Assembly (NCBI GenBank): GCA_964368815.1
Contig: CAYJDA010000004.1
Location: forward strand, 50,067 to 114,066
Source: CAYJBH01 sp964368815
GTDB taxonomy: Bacteria; Bacillota; Clostridia; Oscillospirales; Ruminococcaceae
Direction of reading: 5' to 3'
DNA length: 64,000 bases
The translations under genes were made by a program, and so were the position numbers. Below the pieces are notes generated by a model. That model saw nothing but the letters and a program-made list of their open reading frames with translations, was not told where the DNA came from and did not search any database. Shown piece by piece: positions 63,925-64,000 of this stretch (the stretch's first letter is position 1; the number at the start of each line of letters is the position of its first letter).

Positions 63925-64000
63925 ATGTAAGGACATTGGCTAAAACAGCCGGATTTTTGACACTCCGAGGGCATGGCTTGCCGTAGCTGTCAAGGATAAA
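63923..64000 (-). CDS. C-terminal fragment of an unidentified gene entering from the right edge
   Basis: On the minus strand the frame is open from the window edge to a TAA at 63925-63923 and encodes 25 residues containing GKPCPRSVKNPAVLANVL. The stop lies at the end of the inverted repeat. I cannot name the family; a transposase or recombinase tail is conceivable given the repeat, but not shown. Confidence 0.35.
   Translation of the reverse strand, partial: FILDSYGKPCPRSVKNPAVLANVLT

Overview
The window looks like a low-G+C Gram-positive anaerobe of the class Clostridia, possibly Oscillospirales. The grounds are strong AGGAGG-type ribosome sites, sigma-A type TTGACA/TATAAT promoters, YesM/YesN-type sensor pairs, many AraC-controlled sugar ABC importers with lipoprotein binding proteins, and a sirtuin/macrodomain pair of the Firmicutes type. 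No rRNA, tRNA or CRISPR array was seen. A run of 100 Ns (26260-26359) shows that this is a scaffold from a draft assembly or metagenome bin.

Layout. 1-1961: the lysis end of a prophage (tail-end fragment, amidase endolysin, holin, unknown protein). 2149-8503: AraC regulator, sugar ABC importer and two UroD-superfamily proteins. 8678-13792 (minus): a five-gene catabolic operon of FGGY kinase, AroE-like dehydrogenase, cupin phosphosugar isomerase, phosphotriesterase-family lactonase-like hydrolase and 2-hydroxyacid dehydrogenase, converging on the previous cluster. 13984-15381: FAD oxidoreductase. 15467-17087: Zn-type macrodomain plus class M sirtuin (SirTM). 17084-26231: YesN/YesM two-component pair divergent from an ABC importer and a GH31 alpha-xylosidase. 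26201-26580: modular repeats and the gap. 26625-32582 (minus): Opp/Dpp-type ABC importer. 32982-38962: TetR, ABC exporter, lipoate ligase, NeuB-like synthase, DMT transporter. 38946-39172: second copy of the modular repeat. 39227-41842: Gfo/Idh/MocA oxidoreductase and a CPA2 antiporter. 41995-45031: palindromic element and LacZ. 45467-47934: two membrane GGDEF proteins. 47989-51007 (minus): phosphohexomutase and cardiolipin synthase. 51105-58604: membrane AraC regulator divergent from an LplABC-type importer with an ADP-ribosylglycohydrolase and a PPC-domain protein. 58889-64000: small lipoprotein, polytopic membrane protein, divergent Lgt homologue, secreted Ig-like protein and a gene fragment at the edge.

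How it works together. The window is mainly a set of separate carbohydrate scavenging modules, each with its own regulator, transporter and cytoplasmic enzymes. Xylose-capped glucans and beta-galactosides can be named as substrates. The substrates of the 2.1-13.8 kb and 51-58.6 kb modules cannot. A second theme is ADP-ribose chemistry: the macrodomain, SirTM and ADP-ribosylglycohydrolase, with a lipoate ligase that may or may not be connected.

The best candidates for undescribed biology are the convergent 2.1-13.8 kb sugar cluster, the ABC/ADP-ribosylglycohydrolase/PPC operon, and a modular intergenic repeat family whose hairpins show compensatory changes and which supplies the stop codons of two unrelated genes.
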